From: Anaerovorax odorimutans DSM 5092
GTDB lineage: Bacteria; Bacillota; Clostridia; Peptostreptococcales; Anaerovoracaceae
Length of the DNA stretch: 64,000 bases
Assembly: GCF_000426305.1 (NCBI RefSeq)
Contig: NZ_AUFC01000009.1
Span: 1-64,000, forward strand
Reading direction: 5' to 3'
In this document: positions 18,390-27,180 of the stretch, in pieces
How positions within the stretch are numbered: the stretch's first letter is position 1
Layout: each line of letters opens with the position of its first letter
Position numbers and translations under genes: made by a program
Notes under the pieces: model-generated
Database searches by the model: none
Seen by the model: the letters and a program-made list of their open reading frames with translations, nothing else
Told to the model about the DNA's origin: nothing

Positions 18390-19086
18390 TAAATTCACCT
18401 GCCTTTCGTACAACATCCATAAATAGTGCTTCCAGATCATTTGCAGCATCAATTTTATCCTCATACCATAGTCTGCCATTGGCAATAATACCGATATGAT
18501 CAGCGATCTGTTCTACCTCTGATAAAATGTGGCTTGAAAGAATAACTGTAATTCCTTGCTGTGGAAGGGAGCGAATGAGTTCTCTAAGTTCTCCAATCCC
18601 AATAGGATCCAGTCCATTTGTAGGTTCGTCTAAAATTAGTAATTTTGGATTGTTTAACAATGCCATGGCAATGCCAAGACGTTGTTTCATTCCCATGGAA
18701 AAATGACCTGTACGCTTTTTTCCTGTGTTTTTAAGGTCTACAACTTTCAAAACCTCGGCAATACGACTATCAGGTAAACCGTAAAGTAAAGTTCTTACTT
18801 TTAAGTTTTCGTGAGCAGTCAAATTTTCGTAAATTGGAGGTGATTCAATAAGTGCCCCAATAGACAATAAATCATTACGACTCCATGGTCTTCCATTAAA
18901 ATAAATCTCTCCAGAAGTGGGAGTTATCATTCCTGTTAATGTTTTCAATAAAGTGGATTTTCCCGCACCATTCGGACCAAGCAGCCCATAAACCGAATTT
19001 TCCATTATAGAAATTGAAATATTATTATTTGCTTTTTGTTTTTTAAAATTTTTGCACAAATTTTGTGTAACCAATATGTTTTTCAT
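18382..19086 (-). CDS. LanF-type ABC ATPase for lantibiotic immunity
   Basis: A 234-residue ATPase with Walker A GPNGAGKST, signature FSMGMKQRLGIA, Walker B LLILDEP and switch SSHILSEV. The C-terminal ending is short, as in MutF/NisF/SpaF. I start at the ATG at 19086, preceded by AGAAAGGA; an upstream in-frame codon at 19116 lacks a site. Its last eight bases overlap lanE. It heads the lanFEG-RK run, which gives one complete immunity transporter. By family knowledge it powers expulsion of lantibiotic; resistance to related cationic peptides is possible. Confidence 0.88.
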   Translation of the reverse strand: MKNILVTQNLCKNFKKQKANNNISISIMENSVYGLLGPNGAGKSTLLKTLTGMITPTSGEIYFNGRPWSRNDLLSIGALIESPPIYENLTAHENLKVRTLLYGLPDSRIAEVLKVVDLKNTGKKRTGHFSMGMKQRLGIAMALLNNPKLLILDEPTNGLDPIGIGELRELIRSLPQQGITVILSSHILSEVEQIADHIGIIANGRLWYEDKIDAANDLEALFMDVVRKAGEFNA

Positions 19087-19370
19087 AAAAAATATCCTTT
19101 CTTCTTGTGATAACAAAAGAATAAAGGATATTTATAAAGATTTTATAAGCTTTTAATTTTATATTTTATATATATAATCTGTGCCAGATAATGCTACTAG
19201 TAATAAACATGTTTTATAGATTCAAAATTACCTTAACCTTCCCATTTATATTATATTATCTCAAAATATCTCAGCGCATCTTTAATCGCATCCATGCCTT
19301 AAAAATGGTATTATGACTTTAGTAGAGACAATGATTTTTAAAAAAATTCACTAGAAAGCCCAAAAATATA
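19087..19370. other. AT-rich stretch upstream of the lanF-type gene
   Basis: This interval lies between the lanF start and the plus-strand transposase remnant. It must hold the lanF promoter, but I see no convincing -35/-10 pair and no paired SpaR/NisR-like boxes. A short minus-strand frame near 19300 encodes about 14 residues and has no support. Confidence 0.3.
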
Positions 19371-19540
19371 CAGATACACAAAAGGAAGAGGCTGTTAAGT
19401 ATTATTTTAAGTATCGAATAAATGCTTAAAAAACTATAAGTGCATTATGTTATCCAAGCAGAGCTATTCTTAATGCATGAATGGCTGAATAATATCCTTG
19501 GACAGCAAAAGAGTTGTTCATATCACAAGTCTTTGATAGA
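19371..19540 (+). pseudogene. Remnant of an IS3-family transposase OrfA
   Basis: Three fragments in neighbouring frames read KEEAVKYYFKYRINA, then KTISALCYPSRAIL, then EWLNNILGQQKSCSYHKSLI. They are broken by in-frame stops and a frameshift near 19480. The order and motifs match the N-terminal helix-turn-helix protein of IS3-type elements (YYLEHGRN, TIRALGYPSR, LxEWI, then a basic and HKS tail). No OrfB or terminal repeats were seen, so this is a decayed scrap. Confidence 0.6.
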
Positions 19541-19602
19541 ATAATACTAATGACCAAAAGGATCAAAAAATTATAAATTCAAATTTAATGGGAGGAATTT
19601 AG

Positions 19603-20112
19603 ATGGATTGTAAAATACGAGAATGGCAAATAGAAGATGCAGAAAACCTAGCATTAACATTAAATAACAAGAAAATCCAAGACAATTTAAGAGATGGATT
19701 ACCCTATCCATATACTGTCAAGAATGCAGAAGAATATATTACATCCATGTTGTCAGCAGATAAAGATACAACTTATGCCTTTGCAATTACGGTAAATGAT
19801 AAAGCTATCGGAAGCATTGGAGTGTTTCGGTGTAACAATATTCATTTTAGAACTGGTGAAATAGGTTATTACATTGCAGAACCATATTGGGGAAAAGGGA
19901 TTGGAGTAAGTGCAGTGAAACAGACTTGCCGGTATATTTTTGAACACACAGATATTATTAGGATTTTTGCAGAACCTTTTGCTTACAATACTGCTTCTTG
20001 TTGTATTCTTGAAAAGGTAGGCTTTCAATGTGAAGGCATTTTGCGAAAAAATGCAGTCAAAAACGGAGTTGTCCTTGATATAAAAATGTATGGGCTAATT
20101 AAAGAATATTAA
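19603..20112 (+). CDS. GNAT family N-acetyltransferase
   Basis: A 169-residue acetyltransferase of the RimJ/RimL type. It begins with an IREWQIEDAENLALTLNN strand-helix, contains the acetyl-CoA loop PYWGKGIGVSAVK (about 92-104), and ends with FAEPFAYNTASCCILEKVGF and the RKNAVKNG strand. The ATG follows GGGAGGAA. It acetylates an amine using acetyl-CoA; the substrate (amino sugar, antibiotic or protein N-terminus) is not readable. It is monocistronic, with a hairpin terminator about 140 bases downstream. Confidence 0.88.
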   Translation: MDCKIREWQIEDAENLALTLNNKKIQDNLRDGLPYPYTVKNAEEYITSMLSADKDTTYAFAITVNDKAIGSIGVFRCNNIHFRTGEIGYYIAEPYWGKGIGVSAVKQTCRYIFEHTDIIRIFAEPFAYNTASCCILEKVGFQCEGILRKNAVKNGVVLDIKMYGLIKEY

Positions 20113-20221
20113 AATAAACATTAACGGATTATTCTATTTATACGTCTAATTTAATTTTGGTATAAGGCAATTCCTTTTAAATAGAGTAATTTTAAATAAA
20201 TATATAGTCTTAATAATTGCT

Positions 20222-20310
20222 ATAGTTCATTATCTGCTATAAATAAAAACAAAGTAGCAAGAAATTTATAATCAATATTCTTTACCACTTTGTTTTTTGA
20301 TAATTTTTTT
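20222..20310. repeat. Copy 1 of a dispersed terminator-region repeat
   Basis: This sequence, beginning ATAGTTCATTAT and containing a hairpin with arms AACAAAGT and ACTTTGTT, is repeated at 32061-32150 with roughly three bases in four identical. The hairpin ends in a T run on the plus strand, so it can terminate the acetyltransferase gene. Both copies lie just downstream (minus sense) of an SLH-domain remnant, so the repeat probably derives from duplicated 3' ends of SLH genes. The rest of 20113-20445 shows nothing else. Confidence 0.65.
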
Positions 20311-20445
20311 AAATCTTAGTCGGCTATCATAATTTTTATACTAATATTCAAAAGAAATACAGCCAACTCATTCATCATATAATATTGAAATTAAGTTCAT
20401 TTTGTTCTTACCTATTTTATAATCATCATTATATACTTTTATTGA

Positions 20446-20649
20446 TTAAATCAAATTCAATGATAAAAGCATTTTATTAATCAAAACGGCTGTTTCAGCA
20501 CGTGTCATGTATTCTTTAGGTCTCAACTTACCACTACTTCCTTTGACAATATTCATCTTTAAACAATAAGCAGCAGAACTCTTAGCCCAATTTGAAATAT
20601 TTTTTCCAAACTGGTTAGATACTTTATCAATTTGAATTTGTTGTGCCAA
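20446..20649 (-). pseudogene. SLH-domain protein remnant (C-terminal end)
   Basis: A 67-codon frame reads like the end of an S-layer homology domain: WAKSSAAYCLKMNIVKGSSG, then LRPKEYMTRAETAVLINKML. There is no ribosome site and no signal peptide, and the expected earlier repeats are absent, so the gene has lost its 5' part. A similar ending (TLFPKVYITRAQVAIIIKNL) lies at 32187-32285 on the same strand. Confidence 0.65.
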
Positions 20650-20734
20650 TTTTAATTATATTCTTACTTTTATAAAAGCTAACACATTGGATATATTTAT
20701 TTCCCATGGGTATCCTAATTTTGAGGTGATAAAA

Positions 20735-20875
20735 ATGGATTTTAAAAACCGAACTATCTTGGAAGGAAACATTGATAAACCAATTCCAGAGGATGTCTAT
20801 CCGGTAATCGATACCGATCTTGCACGTGACAACATTGAAAACGATATTCCTGAATCTGATCTACAAGACCTGTGA
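20735..20875 (+). CDS. Small acidic protein, 46 residues
   Basis: The ATG at 20735 has GAGGTG seven bases upstream. The product is acidic and proline-containing (NIDKPIPEDVYPVIDTD, then ENDIPESDLQ), with no membrane segment. A GC-rich hairpin (20883-20902) starts a few bases after the stop, so it forms a compact single-gene unit. I do not recognise the family. Good ribosome spacing and a close terminator argue that it is real. Confidence 0.5.
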   Translation: MDFKNRTILEGNIDKPIPEDVYPVIDTDLARDNIENDIPESDLQDL

Positions 20876-20882
20876 TTCCCTG

Positions 20883-20902
20883 CCGCCTATTCAGGCGGTT
20901 TT
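20883..20902 (+). terminator. Short GC hairpin with T tract
   Basis: CCGCCT (20883-20888), a four-base loop, AGGCGG (20893-20898) and TTTT. It is placed directly after the 46-residue ORF. The T tract is short, so efficiency is uncertain. Confidence 0.6.
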
Positions 20903-21032
20903 GGGTATAGAAATACAAAACTCAAAATTATTTGATACAATAAAAAAATTTACAACAGAAATTGTAAAACAAGGCGCAGAGATAATAATTAATAGATTAT
21001 ATAAAGATTTCTTTAATAGTTTTAACTTCTGA
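20900..21032 (+). pseudogene. Possible 3' remnant of a coding sequence
   Basis: A frame ending at 21032 encodes NSKLFDTIKKF, then TTEIVKQGAEIIINRLYKDFF, with normal-looking codon use but no start or ribosome site of its own. It may be the tail of a lost gene. No family is recognised, and the frame could be chance. Confidence 0.25.
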
Positions 21033-21214
21033 ATTTTACAAAGAAATAAAAAGATGGTAAACTATACTAATAAATACTCAATTATTAATGAAATACTAAT
21101 TGCTGTAGATAACCATGAAATATGACAAATTGAAAATGGTAATTATAATAGCAATATTGGTGTTAATAAATTAGAAATCATAAGACATGTTGTATAAATT
21201 AAGAGGAGTATTAT

Positions 21215-21433
21215 ATGTTGGAATTTTACAGAAAAAATTATATATCTAAAAATAATTTTATTAATATATTTGATGTCATTTTTGCAATAACTGTAACTAT
21301 TGTAGGATATATAAGATTGCCAGGAGGTAATTTCTTTGCTTTATGGGTTATATTACTCATAATAGTTTGGATTAAAGCAATATTGACAATTTTTTGTATG
21401 ATAAAATATCGAAATGCGAAAGAGATTGAATAA
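21215..21433 (+). CDS. Small two-helix membrane protein
   Basis: A 72-residue protein starting at an ATG with AAGAGGAG upstream. Two hydrophobic helices (about 17-35 and 42-62) are separated by a short GG-containing loop. The C-terminal tail is charged (KYRNAKEIE). Both ends probably face the cytoplasm. It ends 71 bases before a strong GC hairpin. The family is not recognised. Confidence 0.6.
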   Translation: MLEFYRKNYISKNNFINIFDVIFAITVTIVGYIRLPGGNFFALWVILLIIVWIKAILTIFCMIKYRNAKEIE

Positions 21434-21504
21434 TAATAAAGTTTGACAAACTAATTACAAACAATTTCTAAAATAGAACGTCAAAAGCTCTCTAGTAAAA
21501 TGTA

Positions 21505-21530
21505 AACGCTCCGGCGGCGGCCGGAGCGTT
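21505..21530. terminator. GC-rich hairpin between convergent genes
   Basis: Perfect 10-base arms AACGCTCCGG and CCGGAGCGTT around a CGGCGG loop. The GC content is unusually high for the window. It sits between the plus-strand small membrane gene and the minus-strand serine hydrolase, so it probably stops both. T tracts are short on each side. Confidence 0.65.
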
Positions 21531-21559
21531 TAAAAGTACTATAAAAAAGGTCCCTCGTT

Positions 21560-22552
21560 TTATCTTTGCAAGTACTCTTCTACAAATATTGGTTCAATAT
21601 ACTCTTTAATAAGTTCTATCCTATCCTTAGCATCCGGCATAAAAATAGAAGCAATAGAAATCACCATTTCTTTCTTTGCATTGACATAAATCACATTTCC
21701 GCCGTCACCCAGAGCCGCATAGCAATCCTTGTCAATGATCCACCAAAGATAGCCATAGGACAGATTGCCCCATTGGAAGCATCGGCTATGTTCAATTGTG
21801 CTCTCTGATATCCACTTAGCTGACACAATTTGTTTACCATCCCACGTTCCACCATTTAGATATAATTGGCCTATTTTTGCCATGTCCGTAGGTGTCAGGA
21901 AAAGTCCCCAGCTTGCTGTATTTATTCCTTGCGGGTCAACAACCCAGCCACTGGTGTTTTTATCATTCATAACGGCCATATGTTCTTCTTTATTTCGCAG
22001 CACCAAATTGTGCGTAACATTAATTCCCAATGGTGAGAATAATTTTTCTGTAGCAAAATCTAGTATAGACTGTCCTGTAGCTCTTACAAGAATACCTGAC
22101 AAAAGGTGGGTGCCTCCGATAGCGGAATAATTGAATTCCCCGATAGCTCCCTCCCCGCCTAATAAATCAAGTGCATCTTTTGTGGGATTCTGGCTTGTGA
22201 AAAATTTTTCGTATGGTTCCGTCTTATATTTATATGGAGCCGTCATAGTAAGCAAATTTCTAATTGTAACACCTTGTATTGTTTTTTCACCTATTTCTAC
22301 AGTGTAATCCGGGAAAAAGTCCAATACCTTCCGATTGATACTTTTAATATAGCCTTTATCAATAGCGATTCCAATTAACGCAGAAAAAACACTCTTTGTC
22401 ACCGATGCAACATGAATAGCATTATTAATGGCATATCCATTAAAGTATTTTTCATATAATTTTATACCGTTTTTTTTTACAATAATGCCCGCAATATTAC
22501 TATAGTCACTGTTTATTGTCTTTTCAAGCTCTTCGATTTTTTTCTGATTCAT
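21560..22552 (-). CDS. Serine hydrolase of the beta-lactamase/class C family
   Basis: A 330-residue serine hydrolase. The catalytic SxxK is SVTK in HVASVTKSVFSALIG (S and K about 50-53), and the tyrosine motif is YSAIGG. LGDGGN near the end takes the place of the KTG triad. Lid regions match EstB/AmpC-like hydrolases such as 6-aminohexanoate-dimer hydrolase. I start at the ATG at 22552, 11 bases after AAAGGAGG; the frame opens further upstream at 22627 without a site. There is no signal peptide in this form, so it is probably cytoplasmic and more likely an esterase or peptidase than a secreted beta-lactamase. Confidence 0.85.
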   Translation of the reverse strand: MNQKKIEELEKTINSDYSNIAGIIVKKNGIKLYEKYFNGYAINNAIHVASVTKSVFSALIGIAIDKGYIKSINRKVLDFFPDYTVEIGEKTIQGVTIRNLLTMTAPYKYKTEPYEKFFTSQNPTKDALDLLGGEGAIGEFNYSAIGGTHLLSGILVRATGQSILDFATEKLFSPLGINVTHNLVLRNKEEHMAVMNDKNTSGWVVDPQGINTASWGLFLTPTDMAKIGQLYLNGGTWDGKQIVSAKWISESTIEHSRCFQWGNLSYGYLWWIIDKDCYAALGDGGNVIYVNAKKEMVISIASIFMPDAKDRIELIKEYIEPIFVEEYLQR

Positions 22553-22779
22553 ATAATCAATTTCCTCCTTTAAATTATAAAGGATATCCTTAAAATAAAG
22601 GATATCTTGATTAAAAAAATTTTGCAAGATCTATTTTAAAATAAATCATAAACATGTCAGTAAAATTTTAAATTCAGATAAATCAAATATATTTACAAAA
22701 CATAATTTGTTTTATATATATTCCTTCGTCTCTTACACCCTTACACCCATTGAATCACTTTGATCATTATGCTTAATTA

Positions 22780-22880
22780 GAAAACATTGTACTTAAATAG
22801 CATAGACAACAAAGACTTTTTTCTGTACATGCCTCAATTTGAGTTGTATCAATAAAAATAGCAAAATACGATTTTTACCA
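22780..22880 (-). pseudogene. Possible transposase remnant
   Basis: A short minus-strand frame reads SYFAIFIDTTQIEACTEKSL, resembling the catalytic-core strand of IS1182-type transposases (FIDGTKIEANANK). Flanking frames are closed. The intervals 22553-22780 and 22880-23049 otherwise show only AT-rich sequence, including the palindrome CTAAATATTTAG near 22950. Confidence 0.3.
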
Positions 22881-23049
22881 ATATCAAAAAGTGGGAAATT
22901 TATATTTTAACTGGGATTTATTTTGGCAGTAAAAAGGAGCTGGCTACTAAATATTTAGCACTACTACAGTCCCAGTGCCTTATAAATATATCTTGATTAA
23001 TTTAAAACGGTGCTTATAATATGTCAACTTATATTGGCATCAAAGTATT

Positions 23050-24138
23050 TTAAATTGTCCTTTCTGTCTTCTTGTCAAAGATATGTATCTTATTTGAGTC
23101 AAAGGTTAAGTCAATAAAATTATCAGCCCTACAAGATTCTATAGCTGGCGTCTTAACTATAAACTTGCTTTCGCTTAATGCACAATGCAGATACATCTCT
23201 GAACCGAGATGTTCTACTAATTCTAGTTTCATCTTAATAGACTCTGAATCAGCTGCTTTCCGAACAAGAATATCCTCAGGACGAATACCTAATATAACTT
23301 CTCCTCCCTCATACTGAGCAAGTTTCTCTTTTCTGTTCTCTGCAAATTCTATGTAATGTCCTGAAAATTCAGTGCCATATTTGTCTCCTGTTTTTATAAT
23401 TTTTCCATTAAAAAAATTCATCTGAGGTGTTCCGATAAACCCTGCAACAAAAACGTTGCAAGGGCTATTGTACAACTCTTGCGGAGTACCAATCTGCTGA
23501 ATATATCCATCCTTCATTACTACCATTCGATCACTCATGGTCATAGCTTCCGTCTGATCATGAGTAACATAAATAAAAGTAGTTTCCAAATCTTTGTGCA
23601 GCTTTAAAATTTCTGTACGCATTTGATTCCTCAGTTTAGCATCCAAATTTGACAGAGGCTCATCAAGTAAAAACACTGCCGGTTCTCGAACCATAGCACG
23701 CCCCAGTGCTACACGCTGGCGCTGCCCTCCAGAAAGAGCCTTTGGCTTTCTGTCAAGGAGATGTTCAATACCCAGAATTTTAGCTGCATCCTCAACCTTT
23801 TGTTTTATTTCTTTTTTAGGAAGCTTTCTTAAAGTAAGTCCAAAGGCCATGTTTTTAAATACTGTCATATGTGGATATAAAGCGTAGTTCTGGAATACCA
23901 TAGCAATATCTCTGTCCTTTGGTGCTGCATCATTTACCAGTTTGTCTCCTATGTATACTTCTCCAGCGCTTATTTCTTCAAGTCCTGCGATCATTCGAAG
24001 TGTAGTTGATTTTCCGCAGCCTGACGGTCCTACCAGTACAATAAACTCCTTATCAGCTATCTCCAAATTGAAATCATGAACTGCTGTAACATTGCCTGAA
24101 TAAATTTTTTTTAAATTTTTAATTATAATCTCTGACAT
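23050..24138 (-). CDS. MsmK/UgpC-type ABC importer ATPase
   Basis: A 362-residue ATPase. Walker A GPSGCGKST, Q-loop MVFQNYALYPHM, signature LSGGQRQRVALGR, Walker B FLLDEPLSNLDA and switch THDQTEAMT are all present. The C-terminal regulatory beta domain (about 240-362) has the LGIRPEDI strand of the MalK/MsmK/UgpC group. It normally energises sugar importers of the MalFGK2 type. It is the last gene of the operon and overlaps the MacB-like permease by about 20 bases. It is the only ATPase encoded with both the importer permeases and the MacB-like permease. Confidence 0.92.
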   Translation of the reverse strand: MSEIIIKNLKKIYSGNVTAVHDFNLEIADKEFIVLVGPSGCGKSTTLRMIAGLEEISAGEVYIGDKLVNDAAPKDRDIAMVFQNYALYPHMTVFKNMAFGLTLRKLPKKEIKQKVEDAAKILGIEHLLDRKPKALSGGQRQRVALGRAMVREPAVFLLDEPLSNLDAKLRNQMRTEILKLHKDLETTFIYVTHDQTEAMTMSDRMVVMKDGYIQQIGTPQELYNSPCNVFVAGFIGTPQMNFFNGKIIKTGDKYGTEFSGHYIEFAENRKEKLAQYEGGEVILGIRPEDILVRKAADSESIKMKLELVEHLGSEMYLHCALSESKFIVKTPAIESCRADNFIDLTFDSNKIHIFDKKTERTI

Positions 24139-25198
24139 TGTTTTCTTCTCCCAATGAATGTAATTCTTGTATTAAAATTATAATGATATTTGTAAAAAAT
24201 CCTATTATTATAATAAGTGATATATAAATATTCAGCTTTAAATTTGAAGCTATTATACTAAAATCAGAAGAATCATTAAACTTCATAAACGGCATATAAT
24301 CACTGAAAAGCAAGAAATACTCGATAAAGCTAATGGTAATATTCAAAATCAGAATAATGGTTAATACCATTCCGATCAAAAGAAAAACGGCTTCTAAAAC
24401 TTCTTTAAAATGATCCCGAACCAGCTCTATTATATAAATTTGTTTTGCTAAACTTCTTATATTATTTAAATTTTCCCTGAATCTAACTTGACTTATTTTA
24501 TAAATAAAAATCAAAATACTGATAACCGCAAATTTCAATCCACTGAAAGATATTTTATAAACCAATCCCTCCAATTTTTTTAGATAAGTAAAACTATAAT
24601 CATTTTCATCCATTATTGCTGATTTACATTTATTTTTTACTTGTTCTTCTGTTATATTGGCTTCCATTTTAACAGCAAAGGAATCTGGATTCGCACCTGA
24701 ACAAGCAGCCGGAACGTAAATACTCTCTTTCTCACTTTTATCTTCTATCACACCCGTAACTGTATACTCATCCTGACCCGTATTTATCTTACTTCCGCAT
24801 ATATTAATATTTCCGAACATTGCATAGGAAGCAGCCTTATTTAAAACAGCAGATTTTTTTCGTTCCTTTTGATCCTGTTCTGTAAAAAAAGAACCTTTGA
24901 TAAGATTGTTTTTCATAGTAAAAGGATATGAATAGTTAGTTTTTTTCAAATTTACTTCATAATTTTTGTTTAAAGCTTTTATACTTTCCTTCGATATAAT
25001 TTCATAAGTCAAAAGAAATGAATCCCCATTAAGCTTTTCTAAAGCTTCCGCATTGATTTCCGATGTATTTGATGGAATTGGCATTACTAATAGCAAATCA
25101 TCACAGTTCATAAGTTTCACATGAGCAGATATGAGCAGCAGACATATTAAGAAAGCTACTGCAAATATCCGTAAAATAATTTTAAGTTTACTTTGCAA
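24119..25198 (-). CDS. MacB/FtsX-like ABC permease
   Basis: A protein of about 360 residues. An N-terminal helix (about 8-25) is followed by an extracellular core domain with NLIKGSFFTEQDQK, AVLNKAASYAMFGN and YTVTGVIED, the pattern of the MacB core, then three more helices (about 210, 260 and 325). This is the four-helix FtsX/MacB topology. The start is uncertain: TTG at 25198 has AAGGTGA five bases upstream, while ATG at 25213 and TTG at 25219 have poorer spacing. The start overlaps the adaptor gene. A LolD/MacB-type ATPase normally accompanies such permeases; none is encoded here. Confidence 0.8.
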   Translation of the reverse strand: MQSKLKIILRIFAVAFLICLLLISAHVKLMNCDDLLLVMPIPSNTSEINAEALEKLNGDSFLLTYEIISKESIKALNKNYEVNLKKTNYSYPFTMKNNLIKGSFFTEQDQKERKKSAVLNKAASYAMFGNINICGSKINTGQDEYTVTGVIEDKSEKESIYVPAACSGANPDSFAVKMEANITEEQVKNKCKSAIMDENDYSFTYLKKLEGLVYKISFSGLKFAVISILIFIYKISQVRFRENLNNIRSLAKQIYIIELVRDHFKEVLEAVFLLIGMVLTIILILNITISFIEYFLLFSDYMPFMKFNDSSDFSIIASNLKLNIYISLIIIIGFFTNIIIILIQELHSLGEENNVRDYN

Positions 25199-26294
25199 AG
25201 AAATCACCTTCATTTTCAAGTATTACAGTATCTCCTGCTAATATTTCCTTATTGCAAAGCAATACAACCGGTTCAAAAAATGTAATTCCTTTTGTTATTA
25301 TGGTATTCTCATTGTCGTTATCACCAATATACACTTTCAGCTTTTCAACATAAAATTCTTCTCCAAGCATACCCTTTCTTTGTTTTATCTGATACACAAA
25401 ATATCCATCACTGTCCTTATTCAATGTACCGTTTGGTACAAGTGTATGAGATTCGCTGCTTTTCTTCTCAAACTTAACATCAAAGGTTTCTCCTGCTTTC
25501 ACTTTATCTGATTTAATCAATACAGATACAGTTTTGTTCCCTTCTTCTGCTTTTACTTCATTAACAGTTCCCTCAAAAGAATGTGATGAATTTTCAAGCT
25601 TGCACTTGTCTCCCTCCACAATAAAATTGTTCTCTAATGCAATACTGCAATTTATTTTAAAATCCTCAGATAATCCACATTTTGCAATAAGCTCTCCACT
25701 ATTTACTTTTTGACCTTCATGAACCGATAATTCCGAAACCATTATATTGTCAGGAGCATATATTGTCATTGACTCCGATTGAGAAAGGTCCTGATATTCA
25801 AGCATAAGCTTCTGTCTCTTAACATAAAGAGATTGAAGCTCTCTATCTACTTTATCATAATCGCCCCTCGGAACAGCACCTGCTTCATACAGCATTTTTA
25901 AGTCCCTGCAATCATTTTCTATATTTTTAATATCCATTTTCACCTGCTGAAGTTCATAAGACTTTTCTCTATTTTGGGATATTTCTTCTTTTGATAATGA
26001 TAATCTTGCAATCGGCTGCCCCATCTTAACATAATCCCCCTGTTTAACAAAAATCTCTTCCACATTTCCTCCGTTATCAGTATACACTTCAACCTTATCT
26101 GCACATTCTGCAATTCCTTTAACCATTTCTAACTTGTCCAGCTTTCCCTTTAACGGAGTTGTTGCTGTTACAACAGGCAGGTTATAGTTATACACCGTTT
26201 TTGAAACAAAAGTGAGAATTAGAATCAAAATTATAATTACTGCTCCTATTGTTTTTATATTGATTCTTTTTTTTAAATGATCCAAATTATTCAT
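25188..26294 (-). CDS. HlyD/MacA-type membrane fusion protein
   Basis: A 368-residue adaptor. One N-terminal membrane helix (about 14-33) is followed by a lipoyl-type strand (GNVEEIFVKQGDYVKMGQPIA), a coiled-coil hairpin of about 70 residues, the second lipoyl half (MVSELSVHEGQKVNSGELIAK) and beta-barrel domains. Family proteins link an inner-membrane exporter to outer components; in Gram-positives they act with MacB-type permeases (YknX-like). The ATG has AAAAGGAAG upstream, 16 bases after the importer permease stop. It therefore sits in mid-operon between importer and MacB-like genes. Confidence 0.85.
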   Translation of the reverse strand: MNNLDHLKKRINIKTIGAVIIILILILTFVSKTVYNYNLPVVTATTPLKGKLDKLEMVKGIAECADKVEVYTDNGGNVEEIFVKQGDYVKMGQPIARLSLSKEEISQNREKSYELQQVKMDIKNIENDCRDLKMLYEAGAVPRGDYDKVDRELQSLYVKRQKLMLEYQDLSQSESMTIYAPDNIMVSELSVHEGQKVNSGELIAKCGLSEDFKINCSIALENNFIVEGDKCKLENSSHSFEGTVNEVKAEEGNKTVSVLIKSDKVKAGETFDVKFEKKSSESHTLVPNGTLNKDSDGYFVYQIKQRKGMLGEEFYVEKLKVYIGDNDNENTIITKGITFFEPVVLLCNKEILAGDTVILENEGDFFAK

Positions 26295-26310
26295 GGCAAC
26301 TTCCTTTTTT

Positions 26311-27180
26311 CTATTTTATTCCCGACAATTCAATTCCTTTTTCTAAGTCTTTCTGTCCAATGGTTAAAAACCAAAGAGGCAGAAGCATATAAACTGTAGA
26401 TACCGCAAAAATTAAGCTGATGTTTTCTGAAGGTATCATAGAAAGAAATACAGAAAGCGGTTCCCTGTAATATTCTTTGATAAAGATAATTACCTGATCT
26501 ACAATATTCCAATATTCTATAAATACCAGCATGGATAAAGCCGCAATGCCGGATTTCATTTCAGGCAAACCTATATGACAAAAAATATAAAGTGCACTTG
26601 CTCCATCCACCTGTGCGGCTTCAAAGTATTCCTTAGGTATTCCCTTCATAGTCTGCCTGAGCAAAAATGTACCGAAAGGACAAAATATTCCGGGAAGAAT
26701 TATAGCAAGGTAACTGGTTGTCAAGCCAAGTTTATCAGCTACAATATAGTTTGGTACTAAAACTGCCTGAAGCGGCAGAAGCATTACTATAATATAAATT
26801 AAAAAAACTTTTTCTTTATGCTTCCATTGCCAAATTGTAAATCCATATGCGCTAAGCACAGATATGATAACATTTCCAATAACTACTGGTACTGTAATCT
26901 TAAGAGAATTTGCCAAAAGTATTAAAAATACAGGCTGATCAATCAACGCATTCTTATATTGTGAAACTGTAATCTGGCTTGGAATTAGTGGAATCTGTAT
27001 AAACTTTTCCTTTACCCCATTTACTAAATCAAAAACCGAAAGCGTTGTAGTATAATGGGTTATGATATCATTTCCCGGCATAAAAGAATTTGTAATGGTC
27101 ACAATAAGAGGAATCAAAAACAGTACTCCCAGCACAGTCAATATCCCCATAATGACCATATTTTGTAGTTTTTGGCTCAT
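26311..27180 (-). CDS. Sugar ABC transporter permease, MsmG/UgpE type
   Basis: A 289-residue permease with six helices. The EAA loop EYFEAAQVDGASALYIFCHIGLP (about 188-210) is the coupling site for the MsmK-type ATPase. The N-terminal helix and the periplasmic loop before the second helix match the MalG/UgpE group. The ATG overlaps the preceding permease by four bases, with AAGGAGG upstream. With the companion permease it forms the membrane channel of an importer for a sugar or related solute. Confidence 0.9.
   Translation of the reverse strand: MSQKLQNMVIMGILTVLGVLFLIPLIVTITNSFMPGNDIITHYTTTLSVFDLVNGVKEKFIQIPLIPSQITVSQYKNALIDQPVFLILLANSLKITVPVVIGNVIISVLSAYGFTIWQWKHKEKVFLIYIIVMLLPLQAVLVPNYIVADKLGLTTSYLAIILPGIFCPFGTFLLRQTMKGIPKEYFEAAQVDGASALYIFCHIGLPEMKSGIAALSMLVFIEYWNIVDQVIIFIKEYYREPLSVFLSMIPSENISLIFAVSTVYMLLPLWFLTIGQKDLEKGIELSGIK

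Noticed and set aside
16906-19086. BceAB-type bacitracin exporter
   Set aside because: There are two separate ABC-2-like permeases of about 240-250 residues in F-E-G order, unlike the single large BceB permease.
21505-21530. Palindrome as a recombination attachment site
   Set aside because: It lies between convergent gene ends and fits a transcription terminator. No duplicate was found.
10780-22552. BlaI/BlaR1-type pair plus serine hydrolase as one beta-lactam resistance system
   Set aside because: The hydrolase is 9 kb away on its own, lacks a signal peptide and the 18-base operator, and the sensor lacks a penicillin-binding domain.
24119-25213. MacB-like permease as a complete self-contained exporter
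   Set aside because: No ATPase domain is fused and the nearest ATPase is of importer type.
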